Source: a bacterium
GTDB taxonomy: Bacteria; Cyanobacteriota; Sericytochromatia; S15B-MN24; UBA4093
DNA: 64,000 nt
Reading direction: 5' to 3'
NCBI GenBank assembly: GCA_017744355.1
Contig: JAGIBK010000006.1
Span: 62,001-126,000 of the forward strand
The translations under genes were made by a program, and so were the position numbers. Below are positions 7,432 through 15,813 of the stretch, piece by piece (the stretch's first letter is position 1; the number at the start of each line of letters is the position of its first letter). The notes beneath the pieces were generated by a model. That model was not told the origin of the DNA. It saw only the letters and a list, made by a program, of their open reading frames with translations, and ran no database searches.

Positions 7432-8358
7432 TCAGTAGACCACGTGCCAGATGTAGAAGAGGTAGTAATAGGCGACCGCTCCCGATAGCAGGTAGCTGTC
7501 CACCCGGTCCAGCACCCCGCCGTGACCCGGGATGATGTCCCCCGAATCCTTCTTGCCCGCATCCCGCTTGATCATCGACTCGGTCAGGTCGCTGATCTGG
7601 GCGACCACGCTGATCACCGCCCCCAGCGCCATGCAGTGCAGGATGTCCAGGTGGAAGCCCCAGCCAATGAGCGCGGCGGCCAAGACGGCGAGCAGGATGC
7701 CCCCAAGCGAACCTTCAACGGTCTTCTTCGGGGAGAGAGGCCCGATCAGGGGCCTGCGGCCGATGGACTTGCCGATCAGGTACGCCCCCACGTCGGTCGC
7801 GATGATCGCCCCAAAGTAGAGGAAGGTGATCCCCATCCCCAGGTGGGGCATGGCCTCGCGATGGACCAGATCCGGGTACTGGAGCTGGCGCAGGAGGGGG
7901 ATGTAGCTCGGCAACCAGCCCGTCAGCACGATCCCCAGGAAGGTGGTCGCCACGTCCGAGATGGTCCCGATCTGGTTCGGCTTCTGGTCCGAGGCCTTGC
8001 CCAGGAGGCTCTGGTAGGGGAACCAGGGGGCGCTGCGGATGATCAGGAACAGGCACGCCAGCACGAAGCTCGCCACCATGAAGGGGGCGTGGTACTTGGT
8101 CCCCGTCAGGGCCGTCAGGACGATGATCGAGAGCGAGGCCGCCGTGCCCAGGTAGCGGGCAGGACGGTAGCCCTTCTCCTCGAAGAGCCAGTAGAGCTCC
8201 CGGCTCGCGAAGACCGAGAGCACGAAGACGAAGACGGCCATCGGCCACTCGGCGAACCAGATGAGCGCGACGGCCAGCACGATGGCCACGAGCGAGGTGA
8301 TCACCCGCAGTCGGAACTTGGGGCGATTGAGATCGAAAGGCGAGGGGTCGGGCGACAT
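7432..8358 (-). CDS. cdsA: Phosphatidate cytidylyltransferase
   Basis: A 308-residue integral membrane enzyme that makes CDP-diacylglycerol from phosphatidate and CTP, the entry to bacterial phospholipid synthesis. Eight or so hydrophobic segments are visible. The C-terminal signature SMIKRDAGKKDSGDIIPGH then GGVLDRVDS (residues about 260-288) contains the Mg-binding and catalytic acidic residues of the family. It ends the rpsB-tsf-pyrH-frr cluster, a common bacterial arrangement. The ATG directly follows the stop of a small upstream ORF (TAAATG), so translation is probably coupled. The uppS gene that often precedes cdsA is absent. Confidence 0.94.
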   Translation of the reverse strand: MSPDPSPFDLNRPKFRLRVITSLVAIVLAVALIWFAEWPMAVFVFVLSVFASRELYWLFEEKGYRPARYLGTAASLSIIVLTALTGTKYHAPFMVASFVLACLFLIIRSAPWFPYQSLLGKASDQKPNQIGTISDVATTFLGIVLTGWLPSYIPLLRQLQYPDLVHREAMPHLGMGITFLYFGAIIATDVGAYLIGKSIGRRPLIGPLSPKKTVEGSLGGILLAVLAAALIGWGFHLDILHCMALGAVISVVAQISDLTESMIKRDAGKKDSGDIIPGHGGVLDRVDSYLLSGAVAYYYLFYIWHVVY

Positions 8359-8577
8359 TTAGGACTCGGTTTCGAGCAGGTCGAGGGTACGCGGAACAGC
8401 AAGCAACTCAAGCCCCCCCTGGCCTTTGCGGACCGCCGCCACCCGCCATTCGGCGGGGTGGGCGATCTGCGCGGGCACCGAGGCCCGGGGCGGCAGGAGG
8501 GGTTTGACCGTGACCGGTCCCTCGGCGGCAAGCGCCGCGAGGGCTCGGTCTAGAGGATAAGCAAGCCAGGATTGGAT
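8359..8577 (-). CDS. 72-residue PASTA-like protein with an apparent ATC start
   Basis: An open frame filling exactly the gap between frr and cdsA. No ATG, GTG or TTG lies near its beginning. ATC at 8577 stands 7 bases after a GGAGG that is embedded in the last codons of frr, the ideal spacing for a start. The stop TAA abuts the ATG of cdsA. The product begins IQSWLAYPLDRALAALAAEG and ends in LDLLETES. The pattern (PLDRALAALAAEG, then VTVKPLLPP, then WRVAAVRKGQGGLELLAVPR) resembles a single PASTA-like domain: helix, strand, proline loop, strand. That similarity is from memory, not a search. Start codon and expression are inferred; the frame and junctions are seen directly. Confidence 0.6.
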   Translation of the reverse strand: MQSWLAYPLDRALAALAAEGPVTVKPLLPPRASVPAQIAHPAEWRVAAVRKGQGGLELLAVPRTLDLLETES

Positions 8578-8579
8578 GG

Positions 8580-9137
8580 CTAGACCTCCATGATCTCGGC
8601 TTCTTTGGAGACGAGCGCTTTGTCGATCTCGGCGACGAAGCGATCCGTCAGCTTCTGGAGCTGGTCCTGGAGGCGCTTCGAGTCGTCCTGGGTGATCTCG
8701 CTCTTCTTCTCGGCGGCCTTGATCTTGTCCTGCTCGTCGCGGCGGACGTTGCGGATGGCGACCTTGCCCTCTTCGGCTTCCTTCTTGGCGAGCTTGACCA
8801 GGTCGCGACGGCGCTCCTCGGTGGGAGGGGGGAAGCCGATGCGCAGGGACTGACCGTCGTTGGTCGGGGTCAGGCCCAGGTCGCTCTTGAGGATGGCCCG
8901 CTCGATGGCCGTCAGGGCGGCGCGGTCGAAGGGCTGGATCGCCAGCGTGCGCGCGTCGGGGGTCGAGACCGAGGCGATGGCCTTGATGGCCGTCATGGAG
9001 CCGTAGTACTCGACCTCGACGCGATCGAGGATCGCAGGGGCGGCGCGGCCGGTGCGGATCGCGGCGAACTCCTGGTTGATCCGGGCGACCGCCTTCTTCA
9101 TCTTGCCTTCGGCTTCCGCGATGACGTCTTTAAGCAT
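8580..9137 (-). CDS. frr: Ribosome recycling factor
   Basis: A 185-residue protein of standard length. It splits the post-termination ribosome together with EF-G. The N-terminal helix ([20 protein letters not shown]), the [20 protein letters not shown] core, and the C-terminal long helices with the [20 protein letters not shown] block are characteristic of the three-helix-bundle and beta domains. The start overlaps the end of pyrH by 8 bases. Its final codons contain the GGAGG that appears to serve the small ORF before cdsA. Confidence 0.96.
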   Translation of the reverse strand: MLKDVIAEAEGKMKKAVARINQEFAAIRTGRAAPAILDRVEVEYYGSMTAIKAIASVSTPDARTLAIQPFDRAALTAIERAILKSDLGLTPTNDGQSLRIGFPPPTEERRRDLVKLAKKEAEEGKVAIRNVRRDEQDKIKAAEKKSEITQDDSKRLQDQLQKLTDRFVAEIDKALVSKEAEIMEV

Positions 9138-9864
9138 GAGTGGGAATGCCTCCTACGTAAGTGCCGATGGGCTCGCCGCGCACGACACGTTCGATGTTGC
9201 CGGGTTCGTTGAGGTTGAACACGATGATCGGGAGCCCGGTGTCCTTGCAAAGGGAGATGGCCGTGGAATCCATGACCTTGAGCTCCTTGCTCAGGACCTC
9301 CATGTAGCTGAGTTGCTGGTACTTGACCGCGTTGGGGTTCTTGGCGGGATCCGAGTCGTAGACCCCGTCCACCTTGGTCGCCTTGAGCAGGACCTCGGCG
9401 CCGATCTCGACGGCGCGCAGCGAGGCGGCGGTATCGGTGGTGAAGTAAGGGTTGCCGGTGCCCGCGGCGAAGATCACGACGCGGCCCTTCTCGAGGTGAC
9501 GCATGGCCCGACGCTTGATGAAGGGCTCGGCGACCTCGCGCATTTCGATGGCCGACTGGACCCGGGTGTCGACCCCGGCCTTCTCGAGGCCGTCCTGCAG
9601 GGCCAGCGAATTCATGACCGTGGCGAGCATGCCCATGTAGTCGCCGGTGGAGCGATCCATCCCCTTGGCGCTCGCAGCGAGCCCACGGAAGATGTTGCCC
9701 CCGCCCACGACCAGCGCGAGCTCGAGGCCCTGGTCCACCAGGCTCTTGACCTCCTCGGCGATCTGGCGGATCACCGCCGGGTCGATGCCGTAGCCCTGCG
9801 CGCCCATGAGGGCCTCGCCGCTGAGCTTGAGGAGGATGCGCTTGTACTTGAGACCGTTGCTCAA
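9130..9864 (-). CDS. pyrH: UMP kinase
   Basis: A 244-residue amino-acid-kinase-fold enzyme that phosphorylates UMP to UDP with ATP in pyrimidine nucleotide synthesis. Visible motifs are the N-terminal [16 protein letters not shown], the glycine-rich [13 protein letters not shown], the [19 protein letters not shown] region, and [15 protein letters not shown], all diagnostic of bacterial PyrH. It lies between tsf and frr as in many bacteria. The end overlaps the frr start by 8 bases, so the two are probably coupled. Confidence 0.96.
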   Translation of the reverse strand: MSNGLKYKRILLKLSGEALMGAQGYGIDPAVIRQIAEEVKSLVDQGLELALVVGGGNIFRGLAASAKGMDRSTGDYMGMLATVMNSLALQDGLEKAGVDTRVQSAIEMREVAEPFIKRRAMRHLEKGRVVIFAAGTGNPYFTTDTAASLRAVEIGAEVLLKATKVDGVYDSDPAKNPNAVKYQQLSYMEVLSKELKVMDSTAISLCKDTGLPIIVFNLNEPGNIERVVRGEPIGTYVGGIPTHA

Positions 9865-9885
9865 CAGAGTCTCCTCTCGTGAGGA

Positions 9886-9913
9886 GCGACCCCCGACACA
9901 TGACGGGGGTCGC
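9886..9913 (-). terminator. Hairpin between tsf and pyrH
   Basis: Perfect 10-bp arms GCGACCCCCG and CGGGGGTCGC with an 8-base loop. There is no T run on the minus strand, so it is more likely a partial attenuator or a processing and stability element than a full terminator. Confidence 0.5.
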
Positions 9914-9931
9914 CCTTCGAATTGGCCTAGC

Positions 9932-10873
9932 TTACTTGCCCATCTGGGCGGCGACTTCGGCCGCGAAGTCCTCGACCTTCTTCTCGATGCCTTCGCCGAG
10001 CACGAAGCGGGCGAAGCGCTTGACGCTCATCTTGGCGCCGAGCTTGCTCGCGCGATCGTTGATCACGTCGGTCACGCTCTTGCTGGGCTCCTTGATGAAG
10101 GGCTGGTCGAGGAGGCAGACCTGCTCGAAGTACTTGTTGATGCGACCCTCGACGATCTTGCCGCGGACGGCCTCGGGCTTGGCCTTGATCTCGTCCTGCT
10201 CGGCGAGGATGCGGCGCTCGGCCTCGATCTGCTCCGCGGGGACTTCGTTGCGGTTGACGAAGGCGGGGCTGCTGGCGGCAACCTGCATGGCGAGGTCGCG
10301 GGCGAGCTCCTGAGCATCACCGCTGGCGCTGATGTCCTTGTCCGAGATCAGCTCGATCAGCACGCCGATCTTGCCACCCAGGTGGATGTAGGTGCCGACC
10401 AGGTTGGTACCCTCGGCGGTGTAGCGGGCGAAGCGACGGATGTCGATCTTCTCGCCGATCTTGGCGACCTTGACGTTGAGGGCCTCGTCGACGGTCTTGC
10501 CGGGCTCGGCCACGAAGGGCTGCGCCATCAGATCGGCGCCGACGCCGGCCTCGCTGGTCGCCTTCTCGGCGGCCTGCTGGGCGATTTCCTTCACGAACGC
10601 GACGAACTCCTCGTTGCGGGCGACGAAGTCGGTCTCGCAGTTGACCTCGACCAGCGCGCCAACGCGGCCATCGGGGGTCAAGTAGGAGCCCACGGCGCCC
10701 TCGCTCGCGATACGACCGGCCTTCTTGGCGGCAGCGGCGAGACCCTTCTTGCGGAGCAGCTCGATGGCCTTCTCCAGGTCACCACCGACCTCGGTGAGGG
10801 CCTTCTTGCAGTCCATCATGCCGGCGCCGGTCTTCTCACGGAGCTCTTTGACGAGCGAAGCGGAAATTTCCAC
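9932..10873 (-). CDS. tsf: Elongation factor Ts
   Basis: A 313-residue nucleotide exchange factor for EF-Tu. The N-terminal UBA-like domain ([20 protein letters not shown], then [21 protein letters not shown]) contains the near-invariant TGAGMMDCK motif. The core includes [12 protein letters not shown] and the conserved [11 protein letters not shown] and [12 protein letters not shown] segments, followed by the coiled coil. It starts at GTG with AAGGAGG 7 bases upstream; no ATG fits. It follows rpsB after a terminator-like attenuator. Confidence 0.96.
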   Translation of the reverse strand: MEISASLVKELREKTGAGMMDCKKALTEVGGDLEKAIELLRKKGLAAAAKKAGRIASEGAVGSYLTPDGRVGALVEVNCETDFVARNEEFVAFVKEIAQQAAEKATSEAGVGADLMAQPFVAEPGKTVDEALNVKVAKIGEKIDIRRFARYTAEGTNLVGTYIHLGGKIGVLIELISDKDISASGDAQELARDLAMQVAASSPAFVNRNEVPAEQIEAERRILAEQDEIKAKPEAVRGKIVEGRINKYFEQVCLLDQPFIKEPSKSVTDVINDRASKLGAKMSVKRFARFVLGEGIEKKVEDFAAEVAAQMGK

Positions 10874-10919
10874 GGGTGATTCCTCCTTAAGGAAAGATCA
10901 AATTCTTCTTCAGTATACT

Positions 10920-10940
10920 CTAAAATCCCCGCGAAGGGGA
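10920..10940 (-). terminator. Attenuating terminator between rpsB and tsf
   Basis: On the minus strand TCCCC-TTCGC-GGGGA is followed directly by TTTTAGAG. A second perfect hairpin (10962-10985, ACGCCCGGGC arms) lies just before it. This resembles the partial terminator known between rpsB and tsf in other bacteria, which sets the ratio of S2 to EF-Ts. Confidence 0.7.
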
Positions 10941-10961
10941 CGGCCACACCTTCTCAAACGC

Positions 10962-10985
10962 ACGCCCGGGCGAGTGCCCGGGCGT
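10962..10985 (-). other. GC-rich hairpin after rpsB
   Basis: Arms ACGCCCGGGC and GCCCGGGCGT with a 4-base loop, perfect over 10 bp, with no T run. It probably stabilises the rpsB 3' end or pauses polymerase ahead of the terminator at 10920-10940. Confidence 0.6.
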
Positions 10986-11012
10986 ACGACCGACCATGAG
11001 GGGCAGCAACGA

Positions 11013-11747
11013 CTAGATCGAGACGGCCTCGAGCTGCTCGGTGGTGCCGGCGGCGTGCTGAACGCCCTGCTTGCCCTCGAGGACCGCGTCGGCGATCTTC
11101 TCGGTGAGGACCTTGATGGCGCGGATCGCGTCATCGTTGCCGGGGATGATGTAGTCGACTTCGTCGGGATCGCAGTTGGTGTCGACCACGGCCACGACGG
11201 GGATGCCCAGCTTGCGGGCTTCCTTGATGGCGAGGTGCTCCTTCTTGGTGTCGATCACGAAGATGACGTCGGGGCGACGGCCGGGCAGGTTCTTGATGCC
11301 GCCGAGCAGACGCTCGAGCTTGAACGCTTCCTTCTCGAGGAGCGAGACTTCCTTCTTGGGCAGACGGTCGTAGGAACCGTCGACCTTCATCTGCTCGAGC
11401 TCCTTGAGGCGGGCGATGCGCTTCTTGATGGTCTCGAAGTTGGTCAGCATGCCGCCGAGCCAGCGCTGGTTGACGAAGAACATGTTGCAGCGCTCGGCCT
11501 CCTCGCGGATGGTCTCCTGCGCCTGCTTCTTGGTACCGACGAAGCAGATGTTCTTGCCCTGGACGACCATGTCGCGCACGAAGTAGTACGCGGCATCCAG
11601 GTAACGCGAGGTCTTCTGGAGGTCGATGATGTAGATGCCGTTGCGCTCGGCGAAGATGTAGGGACGCATCTTGGGGTTCCAGCGACGGGTCTGGTGACCG
11701 AAGTGGACGCCGGCCTCGAGCAGGCTCTTCATAGGTGCGACGGGCAT
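11013..11747 (-). CDS. rpsB: 30S ribosomal protein S2
   Basis: A 244-residue ribosomal protein, close to the usual 240-260. The start [19 protein letters not shown] leads into [18 protein letters not shown], the S2 signature. [26 protein letters not shown] and [19 protein letters not shown] follow as expected. I start at the ATG at 11747 because AAGGAG precedes it and the family begins here; the 83 codons upstream in the same frame have no family similarity and lie in the leader. A long leader of about 180 bases may be the site of autoregulation by S2. Confidence 0.95.
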   Translation of the reverse strand: MPVAPMKSLLEAGVHFGHQTRRWNPKMRPYIFAERNGIYIIDLQKTSRYLDAAYYFVRDMVVQGKNICFVGTKKQAQETIREEAERCNMFFVNQRWLGGMLTNFETIKKRIARLKELEQMKVDGSYDRLPKKEVSLLEKEAFKLERLLGGIKNLPGRRPDVIFVIDTKKEHLAIKEARKLGIPVVAVVDTNCDPDEVDYIIPGNDDAIRAIKVLTEKIADAVLEGKQGVQHAAGTTEQLEAVSI

Positions 11748-11934
11748 AGGTTCTTGAATCTCCTTATGAGTGGGTGGGGTTACGTCCGCCGCCGACCGGT
11801 GCGGGGGCGCCTTCAGACATCGAGGCTTTCGCTTCGACCCCGTCCGAGGGCATGCGAGTCGGCGTGTGGGCTCCGCGGGGCCTGAGCAGGGCTCGGCGCG
11901 CGGGCATGAGAAGCGGATCCATTCGTATCGGCCG

Positions 11935-11963
11935 ATTATAGCACGGGGAAGGGGCACCAGCAA
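11935..11963 (-). promoter_or_regulatory. Promoter of the rpsB-tsf-pyrH-frr-cdsA cluster
   Basis: Minus-strand TTGCTG (11963-11958), 17 bases, and a perfect TATAAT (11940-11935). Transcription from here gives a leader of about 180 bases before rpsB. Such leaders often fold to bind S2, but no specific structure was established. Confidence 0.8.
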
Positions 11964-12001
11964 GCGAGCGCTCAGCGGGAGCCGCCGCGTGATCAATGAC
12001 C

Positions 12002-12030
12002 TTGCGCCGGGAGATCCCGTGGCGTATCCT
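12002..12030 (+). promoter_or_regulatory. Probable promoter of the 12112 gene
   Basis: TTGCGC (12002-12007), 17 bases, TATCCT (12025-12030). The decamer TATCCTTAGG recurs at 12650 upstream of murA, suggesting a shared -10 region. Confidence 0.5.
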
Positions 12031-12111
12031 TAGGCGAAGGCTTGCCCGTTTCGGGCCTCGCCGTGCCGTGCCGCACAGGCCTCTACGGTCGAATGTAGGA
12101 AGGAACGCCCC

Positions 12112-12525
12112 ATGCCGACGGTCCAGACCATCCTCTTCGAGAACGTCGAGATCGACGTCTCCAACAACAAGCAGCTCTTCATCCACCCCATCCACCGGGT
12201 GGTGGCCGAGGAGTTCCCGGTCCCGCTCTCGTTCGCCGTCCTGAGCTGCGCCTACGATCTGGCCCCCGGCCGCTATTCGTGCAAGCACACGATGTTTGCA
12301 GACGACCGCAAGACCGAGCTGATCTCCTTCACCCACGAGGCGGTCGCCCTCGACCAGGCGGGCGGCGGCATGGGCTTCCGCACGACCTTCGAGAACGTGC
12401 AGCTGCCCGGTCCTGGCCGCTACTGGATCCGCACCGAGCTCTCGGGCGGCGTCAAGGCCGACGACATCGTCCTGCGGGTCGAGGGCGTCAAGAAGGGCGC
12501 TCCCAAGCTCAACCTGCGGGCGTAA
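12112..12525 (+). CDS. Conserved-looking beta-sandwich protein, DUF6941-like
   Basis: A 137-residue cytoplasmic protein with no signal peptide or membrane helix. The pattern is all-beta: ILFENVEIDVSNNKQLFIHP, then FAVLSCAYDLAPGRYSCKH, then PGPGRYWIRTELSGG, as in short immunoglobulin-like proteins of the DUF6941 kind. That family name is a tentative recollection. GGAAGGAACGCCCC precedes the ATG. It stands alone between the divergent ribosomal cluster and murA. Function unknown. Confidence 0.6.
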   Translation: MPTVQTILFENVEIDVSNNKQLFIHPIHRVVAEEFPVPLSFAVLSCAYDLAPGRYSCKHTMFADDRKTELISFTHEAVALDQAGGGMGFRTTFENVQLPGPGRYWIRTELSGGVKADDIVLRVEGVKKGAPKLNLRA

Positions 12526-12939
12526 TCCGGCAAACCGGCCCGGGCGTTAACCTCGCCAAAACCTCCCGAGGGCCCTGTGCAAAAGGGAGAAAGGCGGCTC
12601 GGGCCGAAAAATTTAACCCAACCTTTCCGATCCAGGGGGCTTGCCGCGCTATCCTTAGGGGTAGAACGAACTCGAACAGGAGGCCCTCGTTCGGCAAAGG
12701 GGCCAAGCGTCTCGCGATCGCTCTCGGCGACCATCCGGAACCTCTCGACCTCAGTACGGGACAGCTCCATCGTAAGGCGGCAAGTGGCACGGCCGGGGTT
12801 AAGGCGAGTTTGTGTGATGCGTTACAGCAACATCCCCGCAATCTAGACACAATCTTTTCGACGTACAGTTTCAGGTAGAGTGTGCACAAGCAAGCGATAA
12901 CACGGCGCAACAACGTGGTTCGAGTAGGAGGATCAGGGC
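12526..12939. other. 414-base non-coding stretch before murA
   Basis: No plausible gene: the short frames here have no binding sites, no membrane or domain signal, and codon use unlike the neighbours. It is less GC-rich than the genes towards its right end. It contains TATCCTTAGG (12650-12659), shared with the promoter region at 12025. The murA ribosome binding site (TAGGAGGA) is at 12926. No convincing -35/-10 pair was found for murA. Confidence 0.6.
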
Positions 12940-14220
12940 TTGGATAAGCTGATTGTCAACGGCGGGCCCCCTCTCGTCGGCACCATTCCGGTCAGCGGCG
13001 CAAAGAACTCGGCCCTGCCGATCCTGGCCGCGGCGATCCTCTCGCAGGGCGATTGCCATATCACCAACGTCCCCGAGTTGACCGACGTCCACATCATCTG
13101 CGAGATCCTGCGCACCCTGGGTGTCGAGGTCGAGTCGACCGGCAAGGGCTCCTATCGCCTCAACGCGAGCGGCCTCTGCGAGTACACGGCCCCCTACGAG
13201 CTGGTCACCAAGATGCGGGCGGCCTTCTTCGCCATCGGCCCGATCCTCGCCCGGATGGGCCACGCCCGGATCCCCCTGCCCGGCGGCTGCACCATCGGCT
13301 CGCGGCCGGTGGATCTGCACCTCAAGGGCCTGCGGTCCCTGGGCGCCAAGGTCACCATCGAGCACGGCTACGTGGAGGCCCAGGCCGACGCCCTGATCGG
13401 CGGCAACATCTACCTAGACTTCCCGAGCGTGGGGGCCACCGAGACCATCATGATGGCGGCGGTCCACGCCGAGGGCACCACCGTCATCGAGAACTGCGCC
13501 CAGGAGCCCGAGATCGTCGATCTCGCCGACTTCCTCAACAAGATGGGCGCCAAGGTCACCGGTGCCGGCACCCAGACCATCACCGTCGAGGGCGTCCGTC
13601 GCCTGGGCGGCTGTGAGCACGCCATCATCCCCGACCGGATCGAGGCGGGCACCTTCATGGTGGCCGCGGCCATCACCCGGGGCGATTTGACCCTGACCGG
13701 GGTCCGCAACGACCACCTGCAGGCGATCGCAAGCAAGCTCATCGAGATGGGCGTGACCGTCACCCCCATGGGCGAGGACGTGGTCAACGTCAAGGTCGAG
13801 GGGCCCCTCAAGCCGGTGGACATCCGCACCATGCCCCACCCCGGCTTCCCCACCGACATGCAGGCGCAGATCATGACGCTGCTTGCGACCATCGACGGCA
13901 CCTCGGTTTTGACCGAGATGGTCTTCGAGAACCGCTTCCTGCACGTGGACGAATTGATCCGCATGGGCGCCAACATCAAGGCCGAGGGCAACGTGGCGGT
14001 GATCCAGGGGGTGCCCGAGCTCTCGGGGGCCCCGGTCAAGGCCACCGACCTGCGCGCCGGCGCCGCCATGATCCTGGCAGGCCTGGTCGGCCGCGGCGAG
14101 ACGGTCATCACGGGCCTGCAGCACATCGATCGCGGCTACGAGCACATCGAAGCCAAGCTGACCGCGGTGGGCGCGCGGATCTCGCGCACCTCCCGGCCGG
14201 AGACCGTCCTGACCGCCTAA
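12940..14220 (+). CDS. murA: UDP-N-acetylglucosamine 1-carboxyvinyltransferase
   Basis: A 426-residue enzyme performing the first committed step of peptidoglycan synthesis, transfer of enolpyruvate from PEP to UDP-GlcNAc. The active-site cysteine is Cys117 in IPLPGGCTIGSRPVDLH, so the enzyme should be of the fosfomycin-sensitive type. Lys22 and Asn23 of the substrate site lie in VSGAKNSALPIL. It starts at TTG with TAGGAGGA 8 bases upstream; no ATG lies at the family start. The next gene begins 2 bases after the stop. Confidence 0.96.
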   Translation: MDKLIVNGGPPLVGTIPVSGAKNSALPILAAAILSQGDCHITNVPELTDVHIICEILRTLGVEVESTGKGSYRLNASGLCEYTAPYELVTKMRAAFFAIGPILARMGHARIPLPGGCTIGSRPVDLHLKGLRSLGAKVTIEHGYVEAQADALIGGNIYLDFPSVGATETIMMAAVHAEGTTVIENCAQEPEIVDLADFLNKMGAKVTGAGTQTITVEGVRRLGGCEHAIIPDRIEAGTFMVAAAITRGDLTLTGVRNDHLQAIASKLIEMGVTVTPMGEDVVNVKVEGPLKPVDIRTMPHPGFPTDMQAQIMTLLATIDGTSVLTEMVFENRFLHVDELIRMGANIKAEGNVAVIQGVPELSGAPVKATDLRAGAAMILAGLVGRGETVITGLQHIDRGYEHIEAKLTAVGARISRTSRPETVLTA

Positions 14221-14221
14221 G

Positions 14222-15694
14222 ATGCACCCGCTCGCGGTCCTCTTCGCAGCGCTCCCCCTCGTCGCGACGCCCTCGGTGGCGCCGCGTCCGGCGGGGGGCG
14301 CTTCTGCTTCGGTCACTCCCGCAAACCCCGCTTCGACCCTCGTGGGCATGCGGGTCGAGAGCAGCCCCGAGGCCGTGACCCTCTGGCTCGAGCTGACCCG
14401 GCCGGTTGCTGCCGTCGAGACCGTCACCCCGGGCGCCTATCGGCTCCGGCTGGCGGGGATGAGCGGCGATCGCCTCTTGCTCTTCGACCAGCCGATCAAC
14501 GATCCGATCCTCAAGGGCCTGCGCTGGGAGCAGGAAGGGCCCGACCCGGTGCTGGTGGTGCCCTGGGGCTACCGCCTGCCCACCCGGGTCGACGCCACGC
14601 TCGAAGCCCCCTACCGCCTCAAGGTCACCCTCCAGAAGGTCTTCAGCGAGAGCCTGAGGCGCGAAGTGGCGCCGGGAATCAGCCACCAGGCCATCCGGCG
14701 CGGGACGCCCTTCGGCCCCCTGTCGATCCACGCCCTGCGGGTGGATCCCAAGGCGCCGGGGGTGCGGGTGGCGCCCGCCATGGCCGCGAGCCAGGGCAAT
14801 TTCGGCTTAGAGACCGTCAGCGCGATCGCCCAGCGCCACCAGGCCCTCGCCGCCGTCAACGGCGCCTACTTCGGGCGTGGGGGGCTGCCGCTCGGCCTGC
14901 TGATGATCGATCGCAAGCTCGTGACCGGGCCGATCTACGCCCGCACGGCCCTGGGCTTCGGCCCGGCCACCGCGCGGCCCGTCATCGAGCGCGCGGCCCT
15001 TTCCGCCTACGTGGAGCTGCCGAACGGCCAGAGCGCGGAGCTCGACGGGATCAACCAGGCTCGCTGGGACGACCAGATCGTGGCCTACACCGACCGCTGG
15101 GGGACCCGCACCCGGACCGAGGGCAAGCCCGGCGCTCTCGAGGTGGCGGTGGCTCCCGACGGCCAGGTCATGGCCCTCGGGTCGAACGATTTGCCCATCC
15201 CCTCCGGGGGCTTCGTCCTCTCGGCCCTGGGATCGCCTGCGGGCTGGCTCGGCGAGACCCTCAAGCCCGGCATGAAGGTCAAGCTCCAGGTGCCCCTGAG
15301 CGACTACTTCGAAGGGGTCGAGCACGTGCTGGGGGGCGGCCCGCGCCTGGTGGACGCGGGCGAGGTCCGGGTCACCAGCGAGGCCGAGCGCTTCCAGGCG
15401 GACGTGGCCCGCGGGCGCGCGCCGCGCACCGCCGTGGGGGTCACGGCCACCGGCGAGCTGGTCATCGTCGCGGTGGACGGCCGTTCGGCCAACGAGTCGG
15501 TGGGACTGACCTTGAGCGAGCTGGGTGAGCTGATGCGCGAGCTCGGCGCTCGGGACGCCATGAACCTGGACGGCGGCGGCTCGACGGCCTTCGTGCTGGA
15601 AGGGAAGCTGATGAACAAGCCCTCGGACGGCTCCGAGCGGCCGGTCAGCAACGCCCTCTTGATCTGGGGCGACAGGCCGCCCACGTCTTTCTAA
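14222..15694 (+). CDS. Exported phosphodiester glycosidase (NAGPA/DUF2233 family)
   Basis: A 490-residue exported protein. A signal peptide (residues 1-20) is followed by an AMIN-like beta domain at about residues 40-135 (ESSPEAVTLWLELTRPV), a type that binds the cell wall. The C-terminal domain from about residue 165 shows AVNGAYFGRGGLPLGLLMID, then GVTATGELVIVAVDGR, then MNLDGGGSTAFVLEGKLMN and RPVSNALLIW, the NAGPA fold that hydrolyses sugar-phosphodiester bonds in exopolysaccharide or wall polymers. It begins 2 bases after murA, so it may be co-transcribed and act on the cell wall. The exact substrate cannot be inferred. Confidence 0.88.
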   Translation: MHPLAVLFAALPLVATPSVAPRPAGGASASVTPANPASTLVGMRVESSPEAVTLWLELTRPVAAVETVTPGAYRLRLAGMSGDRLLLFDQPINDPILKGLRWEQEGPDPVLVVPWGYRLPTRVDATLEAPYRLKVTLQKVFSESLRREVAPGISHQAIRRGTPFGPLSIHALRVDPKAPGVRVAPAMAASQGNFGLETVSAIAQRHQALAAVNGAYFGRGGLPLGLLMIDRKLVTGPIYARTALGFGPATARPVIERAALSAYVELPNGQSAELDGINQARWDDQIVAYTDRWGTRTRTEGKPGALEVAVAPDGQVMALGSNDLPIPSGGFVLSALGSPAGWLGETLKPGMKVKLQVPLSDYFEGVEHVLGGGPRLVDAGEVRVTSEAERFQADVARGRAPRTAVGVTATGELVIVAVDGRSANESVGLTLSELGELMRELGARDAMNLDGGGSTAFVLEGKLMNKPSDGSERPVSNALLIWGDRPPTSF

Positions 15695-15760
15695 ATCCCT
15701 TCAAGCTTGAGAAACCTCTACTCGCTTCCCTGCCCCCAGGTGGGCGGGGGGGAATGATTA

Positions 15761-15806
15761 GAACAACAACGGGCGGCGAGTCTGAACTCGCCGCCCGTTG
15801 TTGTTC
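15761..15806. terminator. Bidirectional terminator with 20-bp perfect arms
   Basis: GAACAACAACGGGCGGCGAG and its exact complement flank a 6-base loop, between two convergent genes. The AT-rich outer part of the stem supplies the run of weak pairs on both strands. Confidence 0.85.
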
Positions 15807-15813
15807 TTGAGGT

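Noticed and set aside
8301-8531. A 76-residue minus-strand frame beginning with ATG in the frr-cdsA gap
   Set aside because: It overlaps the cdsA start in another frame, has no binding site, and reads as basic and low-complexity, while the ATC-start frame fills the gap exactly.
12577-12846. An 89-residue frame in the gap before murA
   Set aside because: Basic, Arg/Ser-rich, no binding site, no domain, and unlike the codon use of neighbours.
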